From assembly GCF_900114215.1 (NCBI RefSeq), contig NZ_FOSG01000007.1:124001-188000 (forward strand): a stretch of DNA of 64,000 nucleotides, written 5' to 3'. Position 1 is the first letter of the stretch; the number at the start of each line of letters is the position of its first letter. Made by a program: the position numbers and the translations under genes. Below the pieces are notes generated by a model, which saw nothing but the letters and a program-made list of their open reading frames with translations, did not search any database and was not told where the DNA came from. This stretch comes from Streptomyces mangrovi. Lineage in GTDB: Bacteria; Actinomycetota; Actinomycetes; Streptomycetales; Streptomycetaceae. Shown here in pieces: positions 29,542 through 38,061 of this stretch.

Positions 29542-30417
29542 ATGGCAGCGAACGGTACGGGCGGGAACGGCGACATGGTGGCTTTCCCTCAGGAGGACGG
29601 CGACCACACCGAGCCGGAGAGGCTGGACAGCCTCAAGACGTTCGGCGAAGTCGTCAGGGCGTTCCGCAAGCGGGCGGGTCTGACCCAGGAGTCGCTGGCC
29701 CCGAAGGTGCGGTACTCACCGGAGACGGTCGCCTCCATCGAGCAGGGCCGTCGCTTCCCGCCACGGGATTTCGTCGAGAGCGCCGAGGAGGTCCTGGACG
29801 CGTTCGGCACGATCAAGAGCGCGGCCCGCCATCTGACCCGGCGGCCGGGGCTGGCCAACTGGTTCCACCAGTGGGCCCAGTTGGAGATGGAGGCGATTAA
29901 CCTCTACACGTACGAGTGCCGCCTGATCCCGGGCCTGCTCCAGACCGAGGCCTACGCGCGTGCGGTGTTCACGAACCGTCTCCCACTGTTGAGTGAGGAC
30001 CAGATCGAGGCCCAGTGGGCAGCGCGGGCGGAGAGGCAACGCCTGCTGCATGAACACCCCAACACGACGTTCGGCTTCATTCTTGAGGAACACCTGTTTC
30101 TGCGGCAGACAGGCGGCCAAGAGGTGATGCGCGAACTGATCGACCACGTGCTGGAGGTCTCGGAGCTGCGGAACGTGGAGATCCAGGTGGTGCCTCTGGC
30201 CCAGGAAAACTACGCCGGGGTGGATGGCCCCATGCAACTTCTGGAAACCCCTGACAACAGGTGGTTCGGCTACTGTGAAGGCCAGGAGAGCGGCCTGTTC
30301 GTCTCCAACCCGAAGACGGTCAGCACACTCCAGATGCGGTATGCCAGGATGCGTTCGCAGGCTCTCACTCCCGAAGACTCCGTGAGCCTGTTGCGGCGGA
30401 TGCGAGGAGCAGCATGA
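29542..30417 (+). CDS. XRE-type helix-turn-helix regulator with DUF5753
   Basis: A 291-residue regulator of the class that is abundant in streptomycetes. The HTH region at about residues 35-90 reads FGEVVRAFRKRAGLTQESLA then PETVASIEQGRRFPP. The DUF5753 domain fills 110-285 (WAQLEMEAINLYTYECRLIP, GLLQTEAYARAVF, EEHLFLRQTGG). Such proteins act with a DUF397 partner and influence development or antibiotic production in known cases. The ATG follows GGGAGGG. Its stop overlaps the DUF397 start (ATGA), so the two are co-translated. The third member often seen, an ATP-binding protein, is only a remnant upstream. Confidence 0.9.
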   Translation: MAANGTGGNGDMVAFPQEDGDHTEPERLDSLKTFGEVVRAFRKRAGLTQESLAPKVRYSPETVASIEQGRRFPPRDFVESAEEVLDAFGTIKSAARHLTRRPGLANWFHQWAQLEMEAINLYTYECRLIPGLLQTEAYARAVFTNRLPLLSEDQIEAQWAARAERQRLLHEHPNTTFGFILEEHLFLRQTGGQEVMRELIDHVLEVSELRNVEIQVVPLAQENYAGVDGPMQLLETPDNRWFGYCEGQESGLFVSNPKTVSTLQMRYARMRSQALTPEDSVSLLRRMRGAA

Positions 30418-30659
30418 GCAGCACGGAACTGTCCTGGTTCAAGAGCAGCTACAGCAGCGGCAGCAGCGGGGACTGCGTCGAGGTCGCCCTCTCCTGGCAC
30501 AAGTCCAGCCACAGCAGCAGCGGCAGTGGGGCCTGCGTGGAGGTCGCCTCCTGCCCCGGCACCGTCCATGTGCGGGACTCCAAGGACAAGGACGGCCCTC
30601 AGCTCGCCGTCGCCCCAAAGGCGTGGAGCGGCTTCCTCGCCTACGCGGCCCGGAGCTGA
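30414..30659 (+). CDS. DUF397 protein with duplicated N-terminal motif
   Basis: A small partner protein of XRE-DUF5753 regulators, 81 residues. A normal DUF397 protein is about 60-70 residues and has one W(x)KSS(Y/H)S..G..CVEVA motif. Here it occurs twice in tandem: LSWFKSSYSSGSSGDCVEVA at 6-25 and LSWHKSSHSSSGSGACVEVA at 26-45. The usual tail follows (VHVRDSKDKDGPQL, then WSGFLAYA). The ATG overlaps the stop of the regulator gene. The duplication looks like an in-frame 60-base repeat that has since diverged. Confidence 0.9.
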   Translation: MSSTELSWFKSSYSSGSSGDCVEVALSWHKSSHSSSGSGACVEVASCPGTVHVRDSKDKDGPQLAVAPKAWSGFLAYAARS

Positions 30660-30677
30660 CCGCTCACGCGGACGAGA

Positions 30678-30710
30678 CGCCTCGCACCGGAACGCGTCCA
30701 GTGCGAGGCG
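30678..30710. terminator. Bidirectional terminator
   Basis: CGCCTCGCAC (30678-30687) and GTGCGAGGCG (30701-30710) form a perfect 10-bp stem with a 13-base loop between the convergent DUF397 and MmcQ/YjbR stops. Confidence 0.75.
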
Positions 30711-30742
30711 CGAGGCGTTCCGCTCAGGACTGCGGCGGGCCG

Positions 30743-31159
30743 TCAGCCGGCCGCTCGCGCGTCGAGCTCCGCCACCAGTCGCCTCGGCGCGACGGTGCGG
30801 TAGCTCTCCTCGACCCAGTCGCACAGCAGCTCCGCATCCGGTGCGCCCGGCTCGCCCAGCGGGATGGTCACCCAGCCCGAACGGCCGAGTCCGTAGCCGG
30901 TGAGGAGGGTGCCGGGGGCGGACATCGCGTGGGCGTGGGCCTCGGGATCGGTGAGCTTGACGGTGACGGTGGGCGGGGAGTCGCCCTGCCCCGCGACGAG
31001 GTGCCCGAGGAAGAGGAAGACGAAGATCTTCCGGTTGACCTTGACCACGGACTCTCCCCAGGGGAAGTCCTCGTACGCGCCCGGCAGTCCGAGGGCGAAC
31101 TCGCGCACCCGCTCCCGTACCGCCTGCGCGTCTCCGCGCCCCCTCGTCCGATCGCTCAT
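30743..31159 (-). CDS. MmcQ/YjbR family protein
   Basis: A 138-residue cytoplasmic protein of the CyaY-like MmcQ/YjbR fold. Family landmarks are FALGLPGAYEDFPWGE (about 19-34), KIFVFLF, PTVTVKL, GWVTIPL and the C-terminal WVEESYRTVAPRRL. DNA binding has been suggested for the family, but the role is not settled. The ATG at 31159 is the first good start; the open frame extends further without family features. It is a single gene, convergent with DUF397 and divergent from the DUF3515 lipoprotein gene. Confidence 0.87.
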   Translation of the reverse strand: MSDRTRGRGDAQAVRERVREFALGLPGAYEDFPWGESVVKVNRKIFVFLFLGHLVAGQGDSPPTVTVKLTDPEAHAHAMSAPGTLLTGYGLGRSGWVTIPLGEPGAPDAELLCDWVEESYRTVAPRRLVAELDARAAG

Positions 31160-31232
31160 GGCCCCAGCGTAGGGTCGGGCGCCGACAGCCGGTCCCGCTC
31201 CGTGGTACAGGCGGAGCCTGAAGGAAACCACG

Positions 31233-31727
31233 ATGAGAAGACAGAGAAGCGGCCTCTTACTCCTCGGTGCCGTGGCCGCCGCCGTCGCGGCGGTCTCCTG
31301 CTCCGGGCATCCCCTGCTGTCCCCCGACCATTCGGTTCGCTCCGGTCCGTTCTCCGGTGATCCGCTCTGCGCGGATGTCGTGTCCGGGGTGCCCGAGGAG
31401 GTCCTGTCGCGGCGGCGCGACGGGGCTACGGAGACCGGCACCGCATCGTGGGGAGAGGCGTCGGTCGTTCTGCGGTGCGGAGTCGAGCCGCTGCCGCCGA
31501 CTCCCGATCTGTGCGTGAACGTCAGCGGTGTCGACTGGGTGCTCGACGAGGGCAGGCTGGAGGCCGACGGCGTCCAGGTCCTCACGACGTACGGGCGTAC
31601 CCCGGCCGTCGAAGTGACCATCAGGGACGCGCCCGGCCGCGCCGGGGACGTGCTGGTCGACATGAACCGTTCGGTCAGGGGCGTTCCCCGGAAGTCGAAG
31701 TGCCTCAGCCCCGGCGAGTTGCCGTGA
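31233..31727 (+). CDS. DUF3515 family lipoprotein
   Basis: A 164-residue exported protein: basic start MRRQRS, hydrophobic core, and a lipobox-like AAVSC with Cys23, so it is probably anchored to the outer face of the membrane. The mature part has the DUF3515 pattern: DPLCADVVSGVPEEV, ASWGEASVVLRCGVEPLPP, CVNVSGVDWV, and VLTTYGRTPAVEVTI. The function is not known. The ATG follows GAAGGAAA at a good distance. No close operon partner is present. Confidence 0.86.
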   Translation: MRRQRSGLLLLGAVAAAVAAVSCSGHPLLSPDHSVRSGPFSGDPLCADVVSGVPEEVLSRRRDGATETGTASWGEASVVLRCGVEPLPPTPDLCVNVSGVDWVLDEGRLEADGVQVLTTYGRTPAVEVTIRDAPGRAGDVLVDMNRSVRGVPRKSKCLSPGELP

Positions 31728-31826
31728 CCGCGCCCCTTCGCGCGTTCGCCCGTGTCCTCGCCGTAGGGTCGGGCGACGGCAGGTGATCCTGTTCCGCCCG
31801 TTCCCCTCACCCCCAGGAGGTCAAGA

Positions 31827-33017
31827 GTGCCCCGCGACGACCGCGAGTACGACGTGGTGCTGTTCGGCGCGACCGGTTTCACCGGCGGGCTGACGGCCGA
31901 GTACCTGGCCGCCCATGCTCCCGAGGGCTGCCGCTGGGCGCTGGCCGGGCGCAACCGCGACAAGCTGTCGCGGCTGCGCGAGCGGCTGGCGGAGATCGAT
32001 CCGGCCTGCGCCGAACTGCCGCTGCTGCACGCCGACGTCACCGATGCCGGCTCGCTGCGCGCGGTGGCGGAGAGCGCCGCGGTGGTGGCCACCACCGTCG
32101 GTCCGTACGTCGAGTACGGGGAGCCGCTGGTGGCCGCGTGCGCCGAGGCGGGGACGGACTACGCGGACCTGACCGGCGAGCCGGAGTTCGTCGACATGAT
32201 GTACCTGCGCCACCACGACCGGGCCCGCCGCACCGGGGCGCGGCTGGTGCACGCCTGCGGTTTCGACTCGGTGCCGCACGACCTGGGCGTGCTGTACACC
32301 GTCGAGCGCCTCCCCGAGGGGGTGCCGCTGCGGATCGACGGCTATGTGCGGGCGTCGGCTGCCTTCTCCGGGGGTACGTTCGCCTCCGCGCTGACGGCGT
32401 TCTCCCGGGGACGGCAGATGCGGGCCGCGGCGCGGGAGCGGCGGCGGGTGGAGTCGCGTCCGGCCGGGCGGCGGGTCAGCGCGCCGCTGGACCGGCCGCG
32501 CCGCAGCGGGAAGGCGGGGGTGTGGGCGGTGCCGCTGCCGACGGTCGATCCGCAGATCGTGGCCCGGTCGGCGGCCGCTCTGGAGCGCTACGGCCCCGAC
32601 TTCCGCTACCGCCACTACGCCGCCGTCCGCACACTGCCCGTGGCCGTGGGCGGCGTGGCCGGGGCGGGGGCGCTCTTCGCCGCCGCTCAGCTCCCGGCCG
32701 TACGCCGTGCGCTGTCGGCCCGGCTGGCGCCGGGGGACGGGCCGAGCCCCCGCAAGCGGGCGGAGAGCTGGTTCAAGGTCCGTTTCTTCGGGGAGGGCGG
32801 CGGCCACCGGGTGGTGACGGAGGTGTCCGGCGGCGATCCGGGCTACGACGAGACGGCGAAGATGCTGGCCGAGTCGGCGCTCTGTCTGGCACTGGACGAC
32901 CTGCCGCAGACCTCGGGCCAGGTCACCACGGCCGTGGCGATGGGGGACGCCCTGATCGACCGGCTGGTGCGGGCCGGGATGGGCTTCCGGGTGGTCTCCT
33001 CGTCGGAAGACCGCTGA
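31827..33017 (+). CDS. Saccharopine dehydrogenase-like / trans-acting enoyl reductase family protein
   Basis: A 396-residue NAD(P)-binding protein. The Rossmann start is VVLFGATGFTGGLTAEYL (GATGFTG at 14-20), followed by WALAGRNRDKL, ATTVGPYVEYGEPLVAACA, TDYADLTGE and HACGFDSVPHDLG, all typical of the actinobacterial group that includes mycobacterial trans-acting enoyl reductases. A hydrophobic stretch near 272-290 (VAVGGVAGAGALFAAAQL) suggests membrane contact. Its substrate here is unknown; there is no polyketide synthase nearby. CCCAGGAGG lies 12 bases before the start. Confidence 0.87.
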   Translation: MPRDDREYDVVLFGATGFTGGLTAEYLAAHAPEGCRWALAGRNRDKLSRLRERLAEIDPACAELPLLHADVTDAGSLRAVAESAAVVATTVGPYVEYGEPLVAACAEAGTDYADLTGEPEFVDMMYLRHHDRARRTGARLVHACGFDSVPHDLGVLYTVERLPEGVPLRIDGYVRASAAFSGGTFASALTAFSRGRQMRAAARERRRVESRPAGRRVSAPLDRPRRSGKAGVWAVPLPTVDPQIVARSAAALERYGPDFRYRHYAAVRTLPVAVGGVAGAGALFAAAQLPAVRRALSARLAPGDGPSPRKRAESWFKVRFFGEGGGHRVVTEVSGGDPGYDETAKMLAESALCLALDDLPQTSGQVTTAVAMGDALIDRLVRAGMGFRVVSSSEDR

Positions 33018-33054
33018 GCGTTCCGCAGGGGCCGGGGAGCCGGGTGGCGGGCGG

Positions 33055-33273
33055 TCAGCCCGTCACCCAGGAGGCTATGACGTAGAGCATGGCTATCACC
33101 CAGCCCACGGCGAGCGTGCCCGCCAGGGCGAGCGCCAGGACGGGGCCGCGCCCGAGGTCCGAGGCCAGGGAAGGGGCGATTTCGGGGGTTCCGTGCATGT
33201 TCTCCATGATCTGCTCCATGCCTTTCAGGGTGCCGTCCCACCACGGCTCCCAAACATCCGTACGCGTACTCAT
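33055..33273 (-). CDS. Small single-TM protein
   Basis: Encodes 72 residues with a soluble N-terminal half and one C-terminal TM helix (VLALALAGTLAVGWVIAMLY, about 45-64). I do not recognise a family. Coding bias (G/C at third positions) and the coherent topology support it. An alternative start at the internal Met19 has an AAAGG element, so the true protein may be 54 residues. It is convergent with the saccharopine-dehydrogenase-like gene and divergent from the CoA-transferase gene. Confidence 0.6.
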   Translation of the reverse strand: MSTRTDVWEPWWDGTLKGMEQIMENMHGTPEIAPSLASDLGRGPVLALALAGTLAVGWVIAMLYVIASWVTG

Positions 33274-33355
33274 CCGCGTAGGGGATCAAGCTAGTCGCGG
33301 GTACTGACAACGCGGTCTCCGTGCGGGCGGACGGGACTGCGGGCACAATGCGCCC

Positions 33356-34798
33356 ATGGAGCAACGGTCTTGGGCCCGGCTGTGGACCGCACTCGGCGGT
33401 GACTCCGTTCTGTGCGAGCGTGTCCGGTTCGTCCCCCGTACTTCTCCCGACGGAGCCGGCGGTGTGCTGCCGGCCCGGCTGCCGGTGCGGGAGCTGGCGC
33501 GTTCGACCGTGGCGGTGTGCGCGCTGGCGGCGGCCGAGTTCGGGGCCCGCTCCGTCACGGGGAGCACGGGTGCGGCCGTGCCCGGGGTCGGGGTGGACGA
33601 CGGGGCGGTGGCCACCGCGTTCGTCAGCGAGCGGCATCTGCGGATCGACGGGCGCGCGCCGTCCACGTTCGCGCCGCTGTCGCGTTTCTGGCGCACCGAC
33701 GGCGGTTGGCTGCGCACTCACGCCAACTACCCTCACCACCGCGCCCGGTTGCTGTCCGCGCTCGGTGTGCCGGACACGGGTGACGACGAGGCGCTCGTCG
33801 CCGCCGTCGCCGACGTGCTGGCGGAGCGCCGAGCCGAGGAGATCGAGGAGGCGGTGTACGCGGCGGGCGGTCTGGCCGTCGCCGTCCGCACGCCCGGGCA
33901 GTGGTCGGCGCATCCGCAGGGCACGGCCGTGGCCCGGCTCCCGCTGGTGGGGACGGAGCGGCTGGACGACGCGCCGGCGCTGCCGCTGCCCTCCCCCGGT
34001 TCAGGGCCGGGCGCAGGTGCCGGGTTGCGCGTGCTGGACCTCACCCGTGTCATCGCCGGTCCCGTGGCCACCCGCACCCTCGCCCTGCTGGGCGCCGATG
34101 TGCTGCGGATCGACTCGCCGCACCTGCCCGAGAGCGCGGACGCGCACGCCGACACCGGGTTCGGCAAGCGGTCGGCGCTGCTGGACCTGGCGTCCCGTTC
34201 CGGCCGCGCCTCCTTCGAGGAGCTGCTGGGGAAGGCCCATGTGGTGGTCACCGGCTACCGCCCCGGCGCGCTGGACCGCTTCGGGCTGTCGGCCGGGGAG
34301 TTGGCGGGGCGGCGGCCGGGTGTGGTGGTGGCCGAGTTGAGCGCCTGGGGCGGTCCCGGTGTCGGCCCCTGGGGCGGCAGGCGGGGGTTCGACAGTCTGG
34401 TGCAGGCGGCGAGCGGCATCGCCGTGGCCGAGGGCGGGCCGGACGGCGAGCCCGGTGTGCTGCCCGCGCAGGCCCTGGACCACGGTACGGGCTATCTGCT
34501 GGCCGCCGCCGTGCTGCGTTCGCTCACCGACCAGCGCGACAACGGGGGTTCGCGGCGCGTACGGCTCGCGCTGGCGCGGACCGCGCACTGGCTGCAGCAC
34601 GAACTGGAGGGGAGGCGGGAACCGGAGGAGCCGGACGAGATCCGGGAGCCGTACGACCCGGCCGACTGGCTCGACGAGACGGGCGGCCCGCTGGGCCGGC
34701 TGCGCCACGCCGTCTCCCCCGTGGCCTACGACGGCGGACCGGAGGGCTGGTCCCGGCCGCCGGGGCGGCCGGGCGGGGACGCGCCCGTGTGGGAGTGA
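33356..34798 (+). CDS. CoA-transferase family III (CaiB/BaiF), 480 residues
   Basis: A two-part CoA-transferase-like protein. Residues 1-205 hold a diverged half (LPVRELARSTVAVCALAAAE; FWRTDGGWLRTHANYPHHRA). Residues 225-480 hold the better conserved unit: LRVLDLTRVIAGPVATRTLA, LGADVLRID, VVVAELSAWG, and GFDSLVQAASGIA, where Asp346 is the expected acyl-transfer residue. The substrate is unknown. CACAAT ends 6 bases before the ATG with no ribosome site, so the transcript is probably leaderless. It stands alone, convergent with the DUF1707 gene. Confidence 0.82.
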   Translation: MEQRSWARLWTALGGDSVLCERVRFVPRTSPDGAGGVLPARLPVRELARSTVAVCALAAAEFGARSVTGSTGAAVPGVGVDDGAVATAFVSERHLRIDGRAPSTFAPLSRFWRTDGGWLRTHANYPHHRARLLSALGVPDTGDDEALVAAVADVLAERRAEEIEEAVYAAGGLAVAVRTPGQWSAHPQGTAVARLPLVGTERLDDAPALPLPSPGSGPGAGAGLRVLDLTRVIAGPVATRTLALLGADVLRIDSPHLPESADAHADTGFGKRSALLDLASRSGRASFEELLGKAHVVVTGYRPGALDRFGLSAGELAGRRPGVVVAELSAWGGPGVGPWGGRRGFDSLVQAASGIAVAEGGPDGEPGVLPAQALDHGTGYLLAAAVLRSLTDQRDNGGSRRVRLALARTAHWLQHELEGRREPEEPDEIREPYDPADWLDETGGPLGRLRHAVSPVAYDGGPEGWSRPPGRPGGDAPVWE

Positions 34799-34814
34799 AG
34801 AGGCCGGCCGCGGG

Positions 34815-35516
34815 TCAGTCGTCCCGTTCGTCACGCCGCCGGTCGTGGCCGTGGCCGTACGTGTGCCCGTGGCCGTGGCCGTGGCCGTCCTCCAGGCGCT
34901 TGCGCTCCCGGCGCTCCGCGCGCCTGCGCTTGCGCTCCACCCCGACTCCGCCCCAGAAGGCGAAGCCGCTGACCACCACGCGCGGCGCGCCGGGCTCGCC
35001 CCGGCCCGCGGCACTGTGGTCGAAGCCGCCCATGACGCCGATGCCGCGTACGTCGACCTCGGCCTCGTCCGGGGCGATCACGTTGACGCCGCCCATGATC
35101 GCGAAGCAGCGGATCTCCACCTCGCGGTCCTCGAAGTACGCCTCGCGCAGGTCGATCTCCCCACCACCCCAGAAGGCGAAGCAGGTGAAGCGGCGGGGAG
35201 CGGTCCACGGCCCCTTGCGCACGAAGCCGCTCATGATCGCCACCGCGCCGCGTGATGTGGCGTTGCCGCCGAAGCGGTCGGCCCAGCCGCGGCCGGCGCG
35301 GGCGGGCTCGGCCGGGGTGGTCGGCGCGGTGGTCCGGGGCAGGTCCCTGACCAGGGGGGCCAGCTCGCCCTGGGTGCGCGCGGCGTAGGCGGAGTCCAGC
35401 CGGTCCTGGAACTCCTCCATGTCGAGGCGCCCCTCGGCCACCGCCTCGCGCAGCACCTCGGCCACGCGCTCCCGGTCGGCGTCGGAGGCCCTCATCTCGG
35501 GCAGATCGTCGGTCAT
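34815..35516 (-). CDS. DUF1707 / LiaF-like cell-wall-response protein
   Basis: A 233-residue protein without signal peptide or clear TM helix. Residues 5-60 form the DUF1707 unit (MRASDADRERVAEVLREAVA, GRLDMEEFQDRLDSAYAA). Residues 105-200 repeat glycine-centred beta turns typical of the LiaF C-terminal domain (FTCFAFWGGGEIDLREAYF, IRCFAIMGGVNVIAP, GIGVMGGFDH). The C-terminus is basic, then His-rich (GHGHGHGHTYGHGHD), encoded by near-identical six-base units. A link to envelope stress is inferred from the family. No two-component genes are adjacent. Confidence 0.82.
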   Translation of the reverse strand: MTDDLPEMRASDADRERVAEVLREAVAEGRLDMEEFQDRLDSAYAARTQGELAPLVRDLPRTTAPTTPAEPARAGRGWADRFGGNATSRGAVAIMSGFVRKGPWTAPRRFTCFAFWGGGEIDLREAYFEDREVEIRCFAIMGGVNVIAPDEAEVDVRGIGVMGGFDHSAAGRGEPGAPRVVVSGFAFWGGVGVERKRRRAERRERKRLEDGHGHGHGHTYGHGHDRRRDERDD

Positions 35517-35580
35517 GGCGGCAGGCTACCGGCCGGGCCCGGTCAGGTCGGGCCCGGCCGGTCGTCGGGCCGCCGGGCCG

Positions 35581-37068
35581 TCAGGCCAGGTCGATGCCGG
35601 GGTAGAGCGGGTGTCCGGCCAGCAGGTCGGCGGCGCGACCGGCGACGGCCTCGGCGACCTTGGGTTCCAGCAGGTACCGGGCCCGAGAGGGTGCGCCGGC
35701 CGCGGTGGTGCCCGGCTCGGCGGCGGTGAGGGTGGTGTGGATCAGGTCGGCGACCTCGTCCATCTCGGCCGTCCCCAGGCCGCGCGTGGTCAGGGCCGGG
35801 GTGCCGATGCGGATGCCGGAGGTGTACCAGGCGCCGTTGGGGTCGCGCGGCACGGCGTTGCGGTTGGTGACGATGCCGGCGTCCAGCAGCGCGTCCTCGG
35901 CCTGGCGGCCGGTGAGGCCGTAGCCGGTGACGTCCACCAGGGCCAGGTGGTTGTCGGTACCGCCGGTGACCAGGCGCGCGCCGCGGCACATCAGGCCCTC
36001 GGCGAGGGCGGCGGCGTTGTCCACCACCTGCCGGGCGTAGGTGCGGAAGGCGGGCTGCCGGGCCTCGGCCAGCGCCACGGCCTTGGCCGCCATGACGTGG
36101 GGCAGCGGGCCGCCGAGGACCATGGGGCAGCCGCGGTCCACGTGCTCGGCCAGCGCCTCGTCGCACAGCACCATGCCGCCGCGCGGGCCGCGCAGGGACT
36201 TGTGGGTCGTGGTGGTGACGATGTCGGCGTGCGGTACGGGGTCGTAGTCGCCGGTGAAGACCTTGCCGGCGACCAGTCCGGCGAAGTGGGCCATGTCGAC
36301 CATCAGGGTGGCACCGACCTCGTCGGCGATCTCCCGCATGATCCGGAAGTTCACCTTCCGCGGGTAGGCGGAGTAGCCGGCGATCAGGATGAGGGGGCGG
36401 AACTCGCGGGCGGCGGCGCGCACCGCGTCGTAGTCCAGCAGGCCGGTGGCCGGGTCGGTGCCGTAGCTGCGCTGGGCGAACATCTTGCCGGAGATGTTGG
36501 GGCGGAAGCCGTGGGTGAGGTGGCCGCCGGCGTCCAGGGACATGCCCAGCATCCGCTGGTCGCCCAGCGCGCGCCGCAACTCCTCCCAGTCCTGCTCGCT
36601 CAGGTCGTTGACGTGCCTGGCCCCGGCCCGCTCCAGGGCGGGGCTCTCCACGCGCTGGGCCAGCACGGACCAGAAGGCGACGAGGTTGGCGTCGATGCCC
36701 GAGTGCGGCTGGACGTAGGCGTGGTCGGCGCCGAACAGCTCGCGGGCGTGCTCGGCGGCCAGCGCCTCGACGGTGTCGACGTTGCGGCATCCGGCGTAGA
36801 AGCGGCGGCCGACGGTGCCCTCGGCGTACTTGTCGCTGAGCCAGTTGCCCATGGCCAGGAGCACGGCCGGGGAGGCGTAGTTCTCGCTGGCGATCAGCTT
36901 GAGGGAGGCGCGCTGGTCGGTGATCTCGGCGCCGATGGCGTCGGCGACGCGCGGCTCGACGGCACGGATCACGTCCAGGGCGCTGCTGAAGGCGGTCGAC
37001 GCGGTGGCGGCGGTGTCAGCGGTGCTCGCCGTGTTCCGGGGGGTGCGCGGGTCGGGTGCGGTGGCCAT
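35581..37068 (-). CDS. glyA: Serine hydroxymethyltransferase
   Basis: Converts serine and tetrahydrofolate to glycine and 5,10-methylene-THF, a main source of one-carbon units. The 495 residues are longer than the usual 420 because of an Ala/Thr-rich N-terminal tail (about 35 residues) and an insert near 150-190 ([20 protein letters not shown]). The PLP lysine is Lys290 in [24 protein letters not shown] and [12 protein letters not shown] are the other signatures. The ATG at 37068 follows AAGGAGGGG. A ZTP riboswitch lies in its leader, so expression should rise when folate one-carbon units run short. Confidence 0.95.
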   Translation of the reverse strand: MATAPDPRTPRNTASTADTAATASTAFSSALDVIRAVEPRVADAIGAEITDQRASLKLIASENYASPAVLLAMGNWLSDKYAEGTVGRRFYAGCRNVDTVEALAAEHARELFGADHAYVQPHSGIDANLVAFWSVLAQRVESPALERAGARHVNDLSEQDWEELRRALGDQRMLGMSLDAGGHLTHGFRPNISGKMFAQRSYGTDPATGLLDYDAVRAAAREFRPLILIAGYSAYPRKVNFRIMREIADEVGATLMVDMAHFAGLVAGKVFTGDYDPVPHADIVTTTTHKSLRGPRGGMVLCDEALAEHVDRGCPMVLGGPLPHVMAAKAVALAEARQPAFRTYARQVVDNAAALAEGLMCRGARLVTGGTDNHLALVDVTGYGLTGRQAEDALLDAGIVTNRNAVPRDPNGAWYTSGIRIGTPALTTRGLGTAEMDEVADLIHTTLTAAEPGTTAAGAPSRARYLLEPKVAEAVAGRAADLLAGHPLYPGIDLA

Positions 37069-37099
37069 GGGCCCCTCCTTGACGTCCTCGAAGACGGTG

Positions 37100-37208
37100 C
37101 GGGCGGCCCAGGCGCGCGGCTCTTCGGCGCGGCGGGCTCGTACGCCCGGTGCGCGGGCCGCTCCCCGATGGTCGATCCCATCCCTACGCGCCAGTCACGG
37201 CCCGCCCG
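37100..37208 (-). promoter_or_regulatory. ZTP (pfl) riboswitch in the glyA leader
   Basis: Read on the minus strand, the leader contains CGTGACTGGCG (37199-37189), a GATGG/CCATC hairpin (within 37180-37165), GGGGAGCG (37164-37157) and GCCTGGGC (37114-37107), in the order and spacing of the pfl motif. CGGGCGG (37208-37202) pairs with CCGCCCG (37106-37100) as the closing P1 stem. TAGGCT at 37216-37211 is the likely -10. The switch senses ZMP/ZTP, which build up when 10-formyl-THF is low. The glyA ribosome site begins only about 20 bases past P1, which suggests control at translation. Confidence 0.9.
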
Positions 37209-37289
37209 GAGCCTAGCACTCGCGGACGGCCCGGCCCTGGGGCACGGTGGAGACGAGAACCGATCGCCGCACCCTTCGCAGGAGGCACC

Positions 37290-37505
37290 ATGTCCAGCCA
37301 CACCTACCGTGTGACCGAGATCGTCGGCACCTCGCACGAGGGCGTCGACCAGGCGATCCGCAACGGGATCACCCGCGCCTCGGAGACGCTGCGGAACCTG
37401 GACTGGTTCGAGGTGACGCAGGTGCGCGGCAACATCTCCGACGGCCGGATCGAGCACTACCAGGTGGGGCTGAAGGTCGGGTTCCGCCTGGAGGGCGAGG
37501 AGTAG
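37290..37505 (+). CDS. Dodecin family flavin-binding protein
   Basis: A 71-residue protein matching dodecins, small dodecameric flavin-storage or buffering proteins of the cytoplasm. It keeps YRVTEIVGTSHEGVDQAIRN (6-25), the flavin-stacking Trp in LDWFEVTQVRG (about 41-51), and the end HYQVGLKVGFRLE. The ATG follows AGGAGG with ideal spacing. It is divergent from glyA and its riboswitch leader. Confidence 0.92.
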   Translation: MSSHTYRVTEIVGTSHEGVDQAIRNGITRASETLRNLDWFEVTQVRGNISDGRIEHYQVGLKVGFRLEGEE

Positions 37506-37676
37506 GCCGGGAGCGGGCCGCCGCGGTACGCACCCGCCGGAGTGCCTCTCCCGTCCGGTTCACCCGTCCTGCCGGGGCGGGAGGGATAGGAACGCCGCCG
37601 TGTGGCACTCGGACGCCCGGAAGGATGCCCCATCATCACTTTCTGGGCGATTCGGACATTCCGAGAGGAACGCAGT

Positions 37677-38009
37677 ATGCCCACGGCAGCCACCAACAGG
37701 CAGGTCACGATCACCGACGCCCCGGCCCACGGCCGGTTCGAGGCCAGGATCGGCGCGACCCTCACCGGCTTCGCCGACTACGTACGCGACGACGACCTGG
37801 TGACCTATCCGCGGGTGGTGGTGTCCCGGCCCTTCCGCGGCCGGGGCATCGGCGACCGGCTGGTGCGGGCCGCGCTGGACGACGCGCGGCGGCGCGGCCT
37901 GCGCATCCGGCCGGCCTGCTCCTTCGTCGAGCAGTGGATCGTCATGCACCCCGGGTACCGGGACCTCGTGGCGGAGGAGGCCCGGGACGGCGGGGAGGCC
38001 GGCGGGTAG
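37677..38009 (+). CDS. GNAT-fold N-acetyltransferase (YjdJ-type small family)
   Basis: A 110-residue minimal acetyltransferase. The acetyl-CoA loop is VVVSRPFRGRGIGDRLV (about 47-63), and CSFVEQWIVMHPGYRDL near 81-97 matches the C-terminal C-S/T-Y/F-V..W...HPEY pattern of this small family. The acceptor substrate is unknown. AGAGGAA lies before the ATG. It is convergent with the GH16 gene. Confidence 0.86.
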   Translation: MPTAATNRQVTITDAPAHGRFEARIGATLTGFADYVRDDDLVTYPRVVVSRPFRGRGIGDRLVRAALDDARRRGLRIRPACSFVEQWIVMHPGYRDLVAEEARDGGEAGG

Positions 38010-38061
38010 CGCGCTCGGCGCCGCCCGCCGGGCGCCCCTCAGGGCCCGGACGGGGCCGGGG

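Noticed and set aside
34840..34890. CCGTGG/GGCCGT repeats as a CRISPR-like or regulatory array
   Set aside because: These are six-base coding repeats for the Gly-His tail of the DUF1707 protein; there are no spacers.
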